Source: Inhella crocodyli
GTDB taxonomy: Bacteria > Pseudomonadota > Gammaproteobacteria > Burkholderiales > Burkholderiaceae_C
Direction: 5' to 3'
Assembly: GCF_004004565.1 (NCBI RefSeq)
Contig: NZ_SACM01000004.1
Location: 124,001-188,000, forward strand
DNA: 64,000 bases
Under the pieces are notes generated by a model. It made no database searches. It saw only the letters and a program-made list of their open reading frames with translations, and had not been told where the DNA came from. The position numbers were made by a program, and so were the translations under genes. Of this stretch, positions 9,163-21,504 are shown in pieces. Numbering within the stretch: the stretch's first letter is position 1; every line of letters begins with the position of its first letter.

Positions 9163-9659
9163 GCCGCGCAACCCCGGCGGGGCCGACCCGCCTGCTCTTC
9201 GTGTGCATGGGCAACATTTGCCGCAGCCCCACGGCACACGGCGTGATGCGCGCCAAGCTGCAGGCCGCGGGCCTGGCGGACCGCGTCGAGGTGGACTCGG
9301 CCGGCACGCACGCGTACCACGTGGGCGAGGCGCCCGACCCACGCAGCCAGGCCCACGCGCGCCAGCGCGGGGTGGACCTGAGCGACCTGCGCGCCCGCGC
9401 CCTGGACGACGCCGACTTCGCCGCCTTCGACCTGGTGCTGGTGATGGACGACGCCAACTTCCGCGCGGCCACGGCGCGCTGCCCCCTGGCGCTTCGCCCC
9501 CGCGTGCGACGCCTGATGGACTTCGCGCCGCAAACCGGGCGACGCGAGGTGCCGGACCCCTACTACGGCGGGGCGCAGGGCTTCGACGAGGTGCTGGACT
9601 TGGTGGACGCCGCCTGCGAGGGCCTGCTGCAGGCCCTGCCCTTGCGACACCCGGCGTGA
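9159..9659 (+). CDS. low-molecular-weight protein-tyrosine phosphatase
   Basis: 166 aa. The P-loop CMGNICRS carries the nucleophile Cys16 and Arg22, and the general-acid Asp is in DPYYGG near residue 130. These enzymes remove phosphate from tyrosine kinases that control exopolysaccharide export, or from other targets. No BY-kinase or polysaccharide genes lie nearby, so the partner is unknown. The GTG start at 9159 overlaps the yiaA stop (GTGA), which fixes the reading start, and AAGGG lies just upstream. Cytoplasmic. Confidence 0.93.
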   Translation: MSRATPAGPTRLLFVCMGNICRSPTAHGVMRAKLQAAGLADRVEVDSAGTHAYHVGEAPDPRSQAHARQRGVDLSDLRARALDDADFAAFDLVLVMDDANFRAATARCPLALRPRVRRLMDFAPQTGRREVPDPYYGGAQGFDEVLDLVDAACEGLLQALPLRHPA

Positions 9660-9726
9660 CGCCTGCCACGCCGGCCACGGCAAACCCGCCCCTGATCGCC
9701 GTTGCACGGCCCCTAGCATCGGCGGG

Positions 9727-12700
9727 ATGCGAGGACACGAGGGCGTGAGACGCGCCGGTTGGCGGGGGTGGGTGGGCGCTTGGGCGCTGGCCGCCGCCGT
9801 TCACGCCGGGATGGCGGCCCCGCTGGCCAGCAACGCCCCCTTCCAGCGCAGCTTCACCAGCGTGCCCGGGATCCCGCGCAACGTGGTGGCCAGCGCCGTG
9901 CAAGACCGCGCCGGCTGGCTGTGGATCGGCACCGGCGACGGCCTGGCCCGCTTCGATGGCTACCGCCTGCAGTCGGTCGAGAAGGAGGGGCCGGATGCGC
10001 TGGCGCGCAACATGGGCTGGGTGCGGGCCATGTGGGCCAGCACCGACGGCCGCGTGTGGTTCGGCACGGAGTCCTCGGGCCTGGCCTTCCACGACCCCGA
10101 CGCGGGCCGCATCCAGGTGCTGGGCGGGCCCGAGCCCGGGGGCTCCCTGAGCATCGTGTCGCTCACCGAGGACCACCAAGGCCGAATTTGGTTCGGCACC
10201 TTGGGGGGCGGCGTGCGGCGCTACGACCCGAGGCAAAAGGCCTTCGACATCCTGACCCTGCCCGGCGAGTTGCCCGGCGAGGGGCAGGCCCACGCGCTGG
10301 CCACCGGCCCCGACGGCAGCGTGTGGGTGGGGCATTGGCGCGGTTTGGCGCGTTGGGCGCCGGGTGCCACCGGCTGGCAGGCCGTGCCCCTGCCCGCCAC
10401 CGACCCCGACCCGGTCGACCCCGTCATGGCCTTGTTGCCCCTGCCCGGCGGCGGGCTTTGGCTGGGCACCAAGGGCGGTCGGCTGGGGCATTGGACGCCC
10501 GAGGCCAGTGCCCCGGTGTGGGTGCCGGCCGAAGGCGCGCCCCGCGGCAGCGTGCAGGCCCTGCGCCTGGGCGCCGACGGCTTGCTGTGGGTGGGCCATC
10601 GCGGCGGGCTGGAACTGCGCGACCCGGCCACGGGCGAATTGCGCGAGCGCCTGGTGCACCGGCCCGACCGGCCCGGCGGCCTCGCGGGCAACGAGGTCAC
10701 CACCCTGGTGCGCGACCCGACGGGCGCGATGTGGGTGGGCGGCTTCGGCATCGGCTTGCAGCGGCACCGCGACGCGCCGGCCTTCGCCGTGCGCGGGCCG
10801 GACGCCAACGGCCCCCTGACCGACACCGACGTGCGCAGCCTTTTGGCGCTGCGCGACGGCCGCGTGCTGGCCGCCACCCGCAGCGGGCGCGTGGCCGTGC
10901 TGGACGGCGAGTTGCGCACCCTGGCCGAGTGGCCGCGACCGGGCCAGATGGTCGAAGCCATGGCCGAAGGGCCCGACGGCAGCGTGTGGTTCGGCTCGAA
11001 CAACCGCCTGGAGCAGCACAGCGCCGACGGGCGCATGCTGCGCCGCTGGCTCACCGACAGCGGCGCCGCGCTGGCGCTGCGCGTGCTGGCCGACGGCAGC
11101 GTGCTCTTGGGCGCGGAACAGGGCCTGTTCCGCTGGCGCCCCGGGCAGGCCGCGCCACAACCGGTGACCGACGCGCGCGGCTTGGCCCTGGGCCGCGAGG
11201 TGTTCGCGTTGGCCCCCGACGGCGAGGGCGGCTGGTGGGTCGGCGGCCGCGCCGGTCTGCACCGCTTGCCCGCAGGCGCTCAGCACCTGCAGGCCGTGGA
11301 CAGCCCCGAGGGCGAGTCCTTGGGCTTCCCCCTGGTTCTCGGGCTGCTGCGCGACGGGCAAGGCACCCTGTGGGTGGACACGCCCGTGGCCGGCCTGCAC
11401 CGCCTGCTGGGACACGACGCGCGCGGCCTGGCGCGCTTCGAGCGCGTCAGCATCCGCCACGGGATCGCCGGGCGGCCCTACGGCGCCAACCTGCACCAAG
11501 ACGCCCGGGGGCGCATCTGGACGCAGTCTTTCGTCTACGACCCGCACAGCGACCGCCTGGACGAGCTGCGCCCGGCCGACGGCGTGCAGTTCGGCACCCC
11601 CTGGTTCCGCTCGCACGCTCGGCTCGCCGACGGCCGCTTGCTGTTCGGCGGCAGCCAAGGCCTGCTGGTGGTGCGCCCCGAGCGTTTCGAGCCCTCGAGC
11701 GACCAGCCGCCCATCGTGTTCAGCAGCCTGCGGGTCAACGGCCTGCCGCACCGGCCCGATTCCCTGCGCGAAGGCCTGCAGCTGCCCCCGGGGACGCGCA
11801 GCTTCGGCGTGGAGTTCGCCGCCTTGGAGTTCGCCGACCCGCAGCTGGTGCGCTATCGCCACCGCCTGGTGGGCTACGACCCCGATTGGGTGCCCAGCGA
11901 CGCCAGCTTCCGCGCCCCCAGCTACAGCCAGTTGCCCCCAGGCCGCTACGTGCTGGAGGTGCAGGCCACCAACCGCAGCGGCGTCTGGAGCCCGCACCTG
12001 CTGCGCCTGCCCGTGACCCTGCAGCCCCTGTGGTGGCAGCGCGCTTGGGCCCCTTGGGCCTTGGCCGGCGCGGTGGGGCTGGGCCTGGGCGCGTGGGTGA
12101 CGCTGCGCACGCGACAAATGCGGGCCCGCCAGGTGGAGCTGCAAGCCCTGGTGGACGCCCGCACGGCCGAGCTGCGCAACGCCAGCCTGACCGACCCCCT
12201 GACCGGCTTGCGCAACCGCCGCTACGTGGCGCAGCGCATCGACGAAGACCTGCAACTGGCCCAGCGCCAACACCTGCAGCGTCCGGGCCGCGAGGACGCC
12301 GACCTGCTGGTGTTCTTGATCGACCTCGACCACTTCAAGCGCATCAACGACACCCACGGTCACGCGGCCGGCGACGCCGTGCTGGTGCAAGCGGCGCAGC
12401 GCCTGCGCGAGGTCTTCCGCGACAGCGACACCCTGGTGCGTTGGGGCGGCGAGGAGTTCTTGGCCATCGCCCGCGCCAGCAACCGCAGCCACGGCAGCGA
12501 GCTGGCGGAACGCCTGCGCTACAGCCTCAGCGAGCAGCCCTACGCGCTGGGCCCCGGATTGCCCAGCACCGCCGTCACCGCGTCCATCGGCTTCGTGGCC
12601 TACCCGCCCGACCCGGCACACCCCACGGCCTGGGACTGGGCGGCCGTGCTGCAGCTGGCCGACGCGGCGCTGTATGCCGCCAAGGACCAAGGGCGCAATG

Positions 12701-12801
12701 GCTGGGTGGGCGCGGCCGTGGCCGGGGCCGAGGTGCCCGGCGTGGGCAGTGCCACCGACTGGCTGAGCGACCCCCGGGTGCTCGTGCAGCGCTCGCGCTG
12801 A
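9727..12801 (+). CDS. diguanylate cyclase with periplasmic two-component propeller sensor
   Basis: 1024 aa. A signal/anchor (about residues 10-30) is followed by about 650 residues of Reg_prop beta-propeller repeats (GWLWIGTGDGLARFDG, GRVWFGTESSGL, GSVWVG and others), a Y_Y_Y domain (about 691-768), one membrane helix (about 771-794) and a GGDEF domain (about 821-985). The catalytic motif is GGEEF at 907-911, with DPLTGLRNRR at the domain start, so it should make cyclic-di-GMP from GTP. An intact inhibitory site, RDSD, lies five residues before GGEEF, implying product feedback. The ligand sensed in the periplasm is unknown. It stands alone, convergent with lepB. Confidence 0.94.
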   Translation: MRGHEGVRRAGWRGWVGAWALAAAVHAGMAAPLASNAPFQRSFTSVPGIPRNVVASAVQDRAGWLWIGTGDGLARFDGYRLQSVEKEGPDALARNMGWVRAMWASTDGRVWFGTESSGLAFHDPDAGRIQVLGGPEPGGSLSIVSLTEDHQGRIWFGTLGGGVRRYDPRQKAFDILTLPGELPGEGQAHALATGPDGSVWVGHWRGLARWAPGATGWQAVPLPATDPDPVDPVMALLPLPGGGLWLGTKGGRLGHWTPEASAPVWVPAEGAPRGSVQALRLGADGLLWVGHRGGLELRDPATGELRERLVHRPDRPGGLAGNEVTTLVRDPTGAMWVGGFGIGLQRHRDAPAFAVRGPDANGPLTDTDVRSLLALRDGRVLAATRSGRVAVLDGELRTLAEWPRPGQMVEAMAEGPDGSVWFGSNNRLEQHSADGRMLRRWLTDSGAALALRVLADGSVLLGAEQGLFRWRPGQAAPQPVTDARGLALGREVFALAPDGEGGWWVGGRAGLHRLPAGAQHLQAVDSPEGESLGFPLVLGLLRDGQGTLWVDTPVAGLHRLLGHDARGLARFERVSIRHGIAGRPYGANLHQDARGRIWTQSFVYDPHSDRLDELRPADGVQFGTPWFRSHARLADGRLLFGGSQGLLVVRPERFEPSSDQPPIVFSSLRVNGLPHRPDSLREGLQLPPGTRSFGVEFAALEFADPQLVRYRHRLVGYDPDWVPSDASFRAPSYSQLPPGRYVLEVQATNRSGVWSPHLLRLPVTLQPLWWQRAWAPWALAGAVGLGLGAWVTLRTRQMRARQVELQALVDARTAELRNASLTDPLTGLRNRRYVAQRIDEDLQLAQRQHLQRPGREDADLLVFLIDLDHFKRINDTHGHAAGDAVLVQAAQRLREVFRDSDTLVRWGGEEFLAIARASNRSHGSELAERLRYSLSEQPYALGPGLPSTAVTASIGFVAYPPDPAHPTAWDWAAVLQLADAALYAAKDQGRNGWVGAAVAGAEVPGVGSATDWLSDPRVLVQRSR

Positions 12802-12814
12802 GGGGCCTCAGCGC
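12795..12814. terminator. palindrome covering both convergent stop codons
   Basis: GCGCTGAGG-GG-CCTCAGCGC is a perfect inverted repeat. The diguanylate cyclase stop (12799-12801) lies in its left arm and the lepB stop (12808-12810) in its right arm. It may act as a compact two-way RNA hairpin; there is no T-run. Confidence 0.5.
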
Positions 12815-13488
12815 AGGGCCAGGCCGACGCGCTCCCAGCGCGGCGTCCAGGCCTGGGGGTCGACCGACACCAAGAGCCGCGACACCCGCCCCACCAAGAG
12901 CCTGCGCGGCACCGGGCCGAACACGCGCGAATCGGCGCTGTTGTCGCGGTTGTCGCCCAGCAGGAAGTAGTCGTCGGGCCCCAGGGTCAGGGGCGGCATT
13001 TGCTGCAGCGGGCCGTGCACCGGCAGGCGCTGCACGGCGTGCACCGCGCCCTGCGGCAGCGCCTCGTCGGCCCGAAAAGCGGGCAGGGGGCCGAGCGGCG
13101 AAGGCTCGTCGGCCACCGCCTGGCCCGGCGTCAAGGGCACCGGCGCGCCGTTGAGCCACAGCCGACCGTCCACCACGGCCACGGTGTCGCCCGGCAGGGC
13201 CACCAGGCGCTTGAGCAGGCGCGTGCCATCGGCAGGGCTCCAGGCCACCACGACGTCACCGCGTTGCGGCTCGCCGTGGCGGTGCAGGTCGATCGAGGTG
13301 AAGGGCAGGCGCCAGTCGTAGGCCCGCTTGTCCACCAGCACCACGTCGCCCTCCAACACGGTGGGACGCATGCTGCCCGTGGGCACGGGGTTCCAGTCGG
13401 CCAGGGCGCCGCGCATCACGCCCAGGCCGAGCAGAAAGAGCAAGAAGCCGCGCTGTTCGCGCAGCCAGGGACGCCAATTGAGGGCCAT
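12808..13488 (-). CDS. lepB: signal peptidase I
   Basis: 226 aa. Cleaves signal peptides at the outer face of the inner membrane with a Ser/Lys dyad. Ser39 sits in PTGSMRPT, Lys93 in LLKRLVALPGD, and the C-terminal box reads GDNRDNSADSR. One N-terminal membrane helix (about residues 14-30) is seen, fewer than the two in E. coli LepB. The start ATG at 13488 gives MALNWRPW; the longer frame upstream has no family similarity. The usual neighbours (lepA, rnc, era) are absent, so it may be a second, stand-alone copy. Confidence 0.95.
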   Translation of the reverse strand: MALNWRPWLREQRGFLLFLLGLGVMRGALADWNPVPTGSMRPTVLEGDVVLVDKRAYDWRLPFTSIDLHRHGEPQRGDVVVAWSPADGTRLLKRLVALPGDTVAVVDGRLWLNGAPVPLTPGQAVADEPSPLGPLPAFRADEALPQGAVHAVQRLPVHGPLQQMPPLTLGPDDYFLLGDNRDNSADSRVFGPVPRRLLVGRVSRLLVSVDPQAWTPRWERVGLALR

Positions 13489-13615
13489 CGCGGCGCTCCG
13501 AGGGGTGGGACACGGGGCGCAGTGTGGGCAAGCACGGCGCCCTGCGCCGCCCGCCTGCGTTGGGTGGCGGATTGGCGCGCACGACTGGCGGCCGGCGCGC
13601 CTGGCTGGCGGCGGC

Positions 13616-17433
<3,818 letters not shown>

Positions 17434-17459
17434 AACGGGCTGGCGGCATAGTCGGCGCC

Positions 17460-19142
17460 ATGCACGCCGACATGCCCCTCATCGCCACCCTGGCCGCCGC
17501 CTTTGGCCTGGCCCTGGCCTTGGGGCTGGTGGCCGTCAAGCTGCGCCTGCCGGCGCTGGTGGGCTACCTGCTCGCCGGCATCGTCATCGGGCCGCACACG
17601 CCGGGCTTCGTCGGTGACGTGGGCCTGGCGCAGCAACTGGCCGAGGTCGGCGTGATGCTGCTGATGTTCGGCGTGGGCCTGCACTTCTCCCTGGCCGACC
17701 TGCTGGCCGTGCGCCGCGTGGCCCTGCCGGGGGCGCTGGTGCAAATGGCCGCCGCCACCGCCATGGGCGCCGGCCTGGCCCTGGCCTGGGGCTGGGGCCT
17801 GGCGGGCGCTCTGGTGTTCGGCCTGGCACTCTCGGTGGCCAGCACGGTGGTGCTGCTGCGCGCGCTCGAAAGCCGCGAGCTGCTGCACAGCGGCAACGGC
17901 CGCATCGCGGTGGGCTGGCTGGTCGTCGAAGACCTGGCCATGGTCCTGGCCCTGGTGATGCTGCCGGTGCTGGCGCAGCGCGAGGCCGACCTGGGCCACG
18001 TGCTCAAGTCCATGCTGGGCACCTTGGTGGCCGTGGCCGGCTTCGTGGCCGTGATGCTGCTGGCCGGTCGGCGCCTGCTGCCCTGGTTGCTCTGGCAGGT
18101 GAACCGCACGGGCTCGCGCGAGCTGTTCACCCTGTCCACGGTGGCGGCCGCCATCGGCCTGGCCGTCGGGGCCGCCTCGCTGTTCGGGGTGAGCGTGGCC
18201 TTGGGGGCCTTCTTTGCCGGCCTGGTGCTGCGCGAATCGGCCTTCAGCGAGCGCGCGGCGCACGAAAGCCTGCCCCTGCGCGACGCCTTCGCCGTGCTGT
18301 TCTTCGTGGCCGTGGGCATGCTGTTCGACCCCCGCGTGCTGTGGCAGCAGCCGCTGCAGGTGCTGGGCACGGTGGGCGTGATCCTGCTGGGCAAGTCGCT
18401 GGCCGCCGCGGCCCTGGTGCTGCTGCTGCGCTACCCGCTGAACACCGCGCTGACCGTGGCCGTGAGCCTGGCGCAGATCGGCGAGTTCTCGTTCATCTTG
18501 GTCGGGCTGGCGCTGAGCCTGGACCTGGTGCCGCCCGAAGCCGCGAGCTTGGTCGTGGCCGGGGCCATCGTGTCCATCGCGCTGAACCCCCTGCTCTTCG
18601 GCCTGGTGGACCCGCTGCGCCGGTGGGCGCTGAAGCGCTCGGCCATGGCGCGCCAGTGGGAGCAGCGCGACGACCCCCTGGCCGTGCTGCCCGACTCGAC
18701 GCCCTCGGCCCATTTGAGCGGCCAGGTGGTGCTGGTGGGCCATGGCGCGCTGGGCCAGGCCGTGGCCGCGGCCTTGGGCGATCGGCCCATGGTCGTCATC
18801 GACCGCGACCGTGGCGTGGTGGAGGCCTTGCGTGCCCAAGGGCGCGCCGCCGTGCTGGGCGACGCCAGCGAAGCCATGACCTTGGTGCAGGCGCACATCG
18901 CCCGCGCGCAGTGGCTGGTGCTGGCCCTGAGCGACGTGCGCGGCGTCCCCCCCCTGCTGGACCTGGCGCGCCAGCTCAACGCCGACCTGCGCTGCGTGGT
19001 GCTGGCCCACACCGACGAAGAGGCCGGCTGGCTGCGCGCCGCCGGCGTGAGCGACGTGCTGCGCTCCCACCAGGCGTTGGCGCGGGCGCTGGTCGACGCC
19101 GTGCACGCCGAAGCCATGCCCCCGAAGGCCACCACCCCATGA
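17460..19142 (+). CDS. ybaL: Kef-type cation:proton antiporter, YbaL-like
   Basis: 560 aa, matching E. coli YbaL (about 558). About twelve membrane helices (residues 5-385) form the CPA2 exchanger, with GYLLAGIVIGPHTPGF and SLAQIGEFSFIL as family signatures. A cytosolic TrkA-N/RCK nucleotide-binding domain follows (from about residue 415, with VVLVGHGALGQAVAAAL). It should exchange K+ or Na+ for protons under control of a bound nucleotide. The start follows GTCGGCGCC and the stop overlaps the next ATG (ATGA), so it is coupled to the DinB gene. Confidence 0.93.
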   Translation: MHADMPLIATLAAAFGLALALGLVAVKLRLPALVGYLLAGIVIGPHTPGFVGDVGLAQQLAEVGVMLLMFGVGLHFSLADLLAVRRVALPGALVQMAAATAMGAGLALAWGWGLAGALVFGLALSVASTVVLLRALESRELLHSGNGRIAVGWLVVEDLAMVLALVMLPVLAQREADLGHVLKSMLGTLVAVAGFVAVMLLAGRRLLPWLLWQVNRTGSRELFTLSTVAAAIGLAVGAASLFGVSVALGAFFAGLVLRESAFSERAAHESLPLRDAFAVLFFVAVGMLFDPRVLWQQPLQVLGTVGVILLGKSLAAAALVLLLRYPLNTALTVAVSLAQIGEFSFILVGLALSLDLVPPEAASLVVAGAIVSIALNPLLFGLVDPLRRWALKRSAMARQWEQRDDPLAVLPDSTPSAHLSGQVVLVGHGALGQAVAAALGDRPMVVIDRDRGVVEALRAQGRAAVLGDASEAMTLVQAHIARAQWLVLALSDVRGVPPLLDLARQLNADLRCVVLAHTDEEAGWLRAAGVSDVLRSHQALARALVDAVHAEAMPPKATTP

Positions 19143-19699
19143 CGCTCGCCCGCGCATTCCGCATCCAAGCCGCCGCCAACCGGCTGGCCAACCACCGCAT
19201 CGCGCAGGCGCTGAGTGCCCTGGCGCCGGCGGACTTCCACGCGCCGCGCGTGGGCTTCTTCCCCAGCCTGGCCGCCACCTTGAACCACGTGCTGGGCGTG
19301 GACCGGTACTACGTGGGCGCCCTGCACGGCGAGACCGACGGCCACGAGGCCTGGGCCCGCTTCGTGCCGGCCACCACGGCGGCCGAATGGGCGGCACGCC
19401 AGGCCGACAGCGACCAGCGCCTGCTGGCCTTTTGCACGGCCTTGACCGAGGCCGGCTGCGCCGCCGAAGTCGCGATGCCCCGGGGCGGCGGGCGCGTCCA
19501 GCGCGACAGCACCGGGGCCGTGCTGATGCACCTCTTCATGCACCAGCACCACCACCGCGGTCAGGCGCACACGATGCTGACCGGTGCCGGCTTGGCCGCG
19601 CCGCAGTTGGACGAGTTCATGATGCCCAGCGAGGCGCACCTGCGTGCGGCCGACATGGCGGCGCTGGGCCTGGACGAAACGGCGATCTACGGCCCTTGA
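19139..19699 (+). CDS. DinB-family metal-binding protein
   Basis: 186 aa. A four-helix DinB/YfiT-like protein with metal-ligand His residues in LNHVLGVD (about residue 45) and HQHHHRGQAH (about residue 137). DinB proteins are often thiol- (mycothiol, bacillithiol) dependent transferases or of unknown function; this one is unassigned. It is coupled to the antiporter by ATGA overlap, and its stop abuts the convergent bicupin stop with no gap. Confidence 0.88.
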   Translation: MTLARAFRIQAAANRLANHRIAQALSALAPADFHAPRVGFFPSLAATLNHVLGVDRYYVGALHGETDGHEAWARFVPATTAAEWAARQADSDQRLLAFCTALTEAGCAAEVAMPRGGGRVQRDSTGAVLMHLFMHQHHHRGQAHTMLTGAGLAAPQLDEFMMPSEAHLRAADMAALGLDETAIYGP

Positions 19700-20374
19700 T
19701 CAGCCCCGCAGGTGGCCCGTCTTGACCAGGATGGTGCAACCCTCGGTGCTGAACGGCCGGTGCACGCTGCCGTGCGGGCTGCGCAGCCAGTGGCCTTTGG
19801 GGTAGCGCCCGTGTTCGTCCTCGAACACGCCGTCGATGACGAAGATCTCTTCGCCGCCCCAGTGTTGGTGCGCCTGGAAGTGCGTGCCAGGCGCCCAGCG
19901 GACCAAGGCCGTGTGCTGGGTGCCCCAGCTGGCCAGCGACATGACCTGCAGCCCCGGCACCAGGCCCGGCCGCCAGGGCGTTCGGGCGGTGTCGACGAAC
20001 TCCGAGCCGGTGTCGGCCGGGTCCAGGAGGCGCAGCTTGACGAACAGGGTGCAGCCGCCGTCGGAGCCGGGCGTGTGCGCCGAGCCCGGGGGGTTCTTCA
20101 AGTAGGTGCCCGGGCCGAAATGGCCGCTCTCGTCGTGCAGGTCGCCGTCCAGCACCAGGATCTCTTCGCCCAGGGCGTGCGTGTGCTCCGGGAACAGCAC
20201 GCCGGGGGCGTAACGGACGAGGGAGGTGGCGCGCGCCACCTCGCCGCCCTCGCGGGCGATCAGGCGCCGCTGCACGCCGGGCATGGGCGAGTCCACCCAG
20301 GGCAGGGCCGAGGTGTCGACGACGGCGCGTTGCGATTCGTCGGCGTGCAGGACAAAGGTGTCGGTCAGCTTCAC
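19700..20374 (-). CDS. two-cupin protein, ChrR-like
   Basis: 224 aa made of two cupin domains. Each has a HTH/HQH...EE(I)xVLDG metal-binding motif: FPEHTHALGEEILVLDGDL in the first and FQAHQHWGGEEIFVIDGVF in the second. This is the ChrR cupin fold without the anti-sigma zinc domain, so it is a metal-dependent sensor or enzyme rather than a full anti-sigma factor. The GTG start at 20374 has GAGGA 5 nt upstream, overlapping the stop of the preceding GNAT gene, so it is the last gene of the XRE-GNAT-cupin operon. Confidence 0.85.
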   Translation of the reverse strand: MKLTDTFVLHADESQRAVVDTSALPWVDSPMPGVQRRLIAREGGEVARATSLVRYAPGVLFPEHTHALGEEILVLDGDLHDESGHFGPGTYLKNPPGSAHTPGSDGGCTLFVKLRLLDPADTGSEFVDTARTPWRPGLVPGLQVMSLASWGTQHTALVRWAPGTHFQAHQHWGGEEIFVIDGVFEDEHGRYPKGHWLRSPHGSVHRPFSTEGCTILVKTGHLRG

Positions 20375-20381
20375 AGCATCC

Positions 20382-20897
20382 TCAGGGCAGGCGCTTGAAC
20401 ATCCAGGTGGTGGCGCCCAGGCGGCCGTCGGCCTGGATCGCGTAGTCGGGCATGACGCCGCAGCGCTGCCAGCCGCGCTGCGCGTACAGGCGCTCGGCGG
20501 GGCTGTCGGTGTTGGTGTCGAGCACCAAGAGCCGCTTGCCCCGGGCTTGAGCCTCGTGCTCGGCGGCGTCCATCAAGGCCTGGGCCAGGCCCAAGCGGCG
20601 GGCGTCGGGGTGGACCATCAGCTTGACGAGCTCGGCCCGCAGCGCGCCGTTCTCGGGCTGGTCCACGACCAAGCTCACGGTGCCCACCAAGCGCCCCCCG
20701 TGCTCGGCGCCCCAGCACAGGCGCTCGCCCCGGGCGACGCCGGCGGCCACGCCCTGCCAAAAGGCGCGGGCCGCCTCCAGGCTGGGCACCCTCACCCACC
20801 CGATGCTGGCACCCGCGGCCACGCAAGCCACCAGGGTCTGGGCCAGCTGCTCGATCTCGTCGGGCGTGGGCGGGTCCAAGCGACGCACCGGGCTCAT
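20382..20897 (-). CDS. GNAT N-acetyltransferase
   Basis: 171 aa. Typical GNAT features: LVKLMVHPDARRLGLAQALM holds the acetyl-CoA loop, and LVLDTNTDSPAERLYAQRGWQRCG is the C-terminal strand-helix signature. The substrate is unknown; the XRE-cupin regulator and divergent exporter suggest resistance or detoxification of an amine or amino acid. The ATG overlaps the upstream regulator's stop by 4 nt. Confidence 0.9.
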   Translation of the reverse strand: MSPVRRLDPPTPDEIEQLAQTLVACVAAGASIGWVRVPSLEAARAFWQGVAAGVARGERLCWGAEHGGRLVGTVSLVVDQPENGALRAELVKLMVHPDARRLGLAQALMDAAEHEAQARGKRLLVLDTNTDSPAERLYAQRGWQRCGVMPDYAIQADGRLGATTWMFKRLP

Positions 20898-21472
20898 CGC
20901 GCCCCCGGCACGGTCAGCGCCAGCAGGTAGCGCGCGGGCGTGGCGCCCAGGGCTTCGAAGCGGCTGGCCCCGTGCACGCGGTAGCTCAGGCTGTCGCCCA
21001 CGCGCAGCTCGTGGGCCTGGCCTTCCAGGGTCAGGCGCAGGCGGCCCGCTTGCATCAGGAGGTGGTGCTCCAGGCCCACCACGGGCGGGCGGTCGTAGTC
21101 GATGGCGCTGCCGCCGGCCAGGTGGATCTCGACCAGTTCGGTGGCGAAGCCCTGCAAGGGCGGGCAGCGCAAGTGGCGGGTGAGGCCGCTGCTGGCGTCC
21201 TGCCACTGCGGCTGCTCGCCGGCGCGCATGAGGCGCACGGGGCCCGACTCGACCTCGGCCAAGAGCCGGCTGAGCGTCAGCCCGTAGGCGGCGCAAAGGC
21301 GGTTGAGCACGCCAGCGCCGGCGCTGCTCTCGCCGCGCTCCAGGCGGCTGAGCGTGGCGCGGCTGACGCCGGTCTGCGCGGCCAACTCGTCCAGCGACCA
21401 GCCCTTGCCCGTGCGCAAGTCGGCCAGGCGCTGGGCCAAGCGGGCCTCGATGGGGTCCTCAACATCTCTCAT
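20894..21472 (-). CDS. XRE-family regulator with C-terminal cupin domain
   Basis: 192 aa. The helix-turn-helix is at residues about 10-65 (LAQRLADLRTGKGWSLDELA, then VSRATLSRLERGE) and a cupin domain at about 110-185 (VGLEHHLLMQAGRLRLTLEG) probably binds the effector. The start is taken at 21472; a longer frame to 21523 would run into the divergent exporter. It heads an operon with GNAT and bicupin genes. Only 29 bp separate it from the EamA gene, so it very likely controls that gene and itself. Confidence 0.9.
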   Translation of the reverse strand: MRDVEDPIEARLAQRLADLRTGKGWSLDELAAQTGVSRATLSRLERGESSAGAGVLNRLCAAYGLTLSRLLAEVESGPVRLMRAGEQPQWQDASSGLTRHLRCPPLQGFATELVEIHLAGGSAIDYDRPPVVGLEHHLLMQAGRLRLTLEGQAHELRVGDSLSYRVHGASRFEALGATPARYLLALTVPGAR

Positions 21473-21504
21473 TTCTGAGATGATCCGTTCTAAATCGAGA
21501 AATG
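21463..21504. promoter_or_regulatory. symmetric element holding both divergent start codons
   Basis: CATTTCT (21470-21476) and AGAAATG (21498-21504) form a perfect inverted repeat in which each arm contains the start codon of one divergent gene. A second pair, CATCTC (21463-21468) and GAGATG (21477-21482), lies across the regulator's start. With 29 bp between start codons, the promoters must overlap the coding regions or the messages must be nearly leaderless. Likely the operator of the XRE-cupin protein (inferred). Confidence 0.45.

Noticed and set aside
8443-12690. 1415-codon minus-strand frame opposite the diguanylate cyclase
   Set aside because: Shadow of the GGDEF gene: biased Ala/Gly/Arg/Pro/Val composition, no recognisable domain, and it also runs across yiaA and the phosphatase gene.
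19139-19699. DinB protein as a possible SenA/EgtB remnant
   Set aside because: It is a complete 186-aa DinB protein with no FGE-sulfatase domain, is 26 kb from senB, and is coupled to a Kef-type antiporter.
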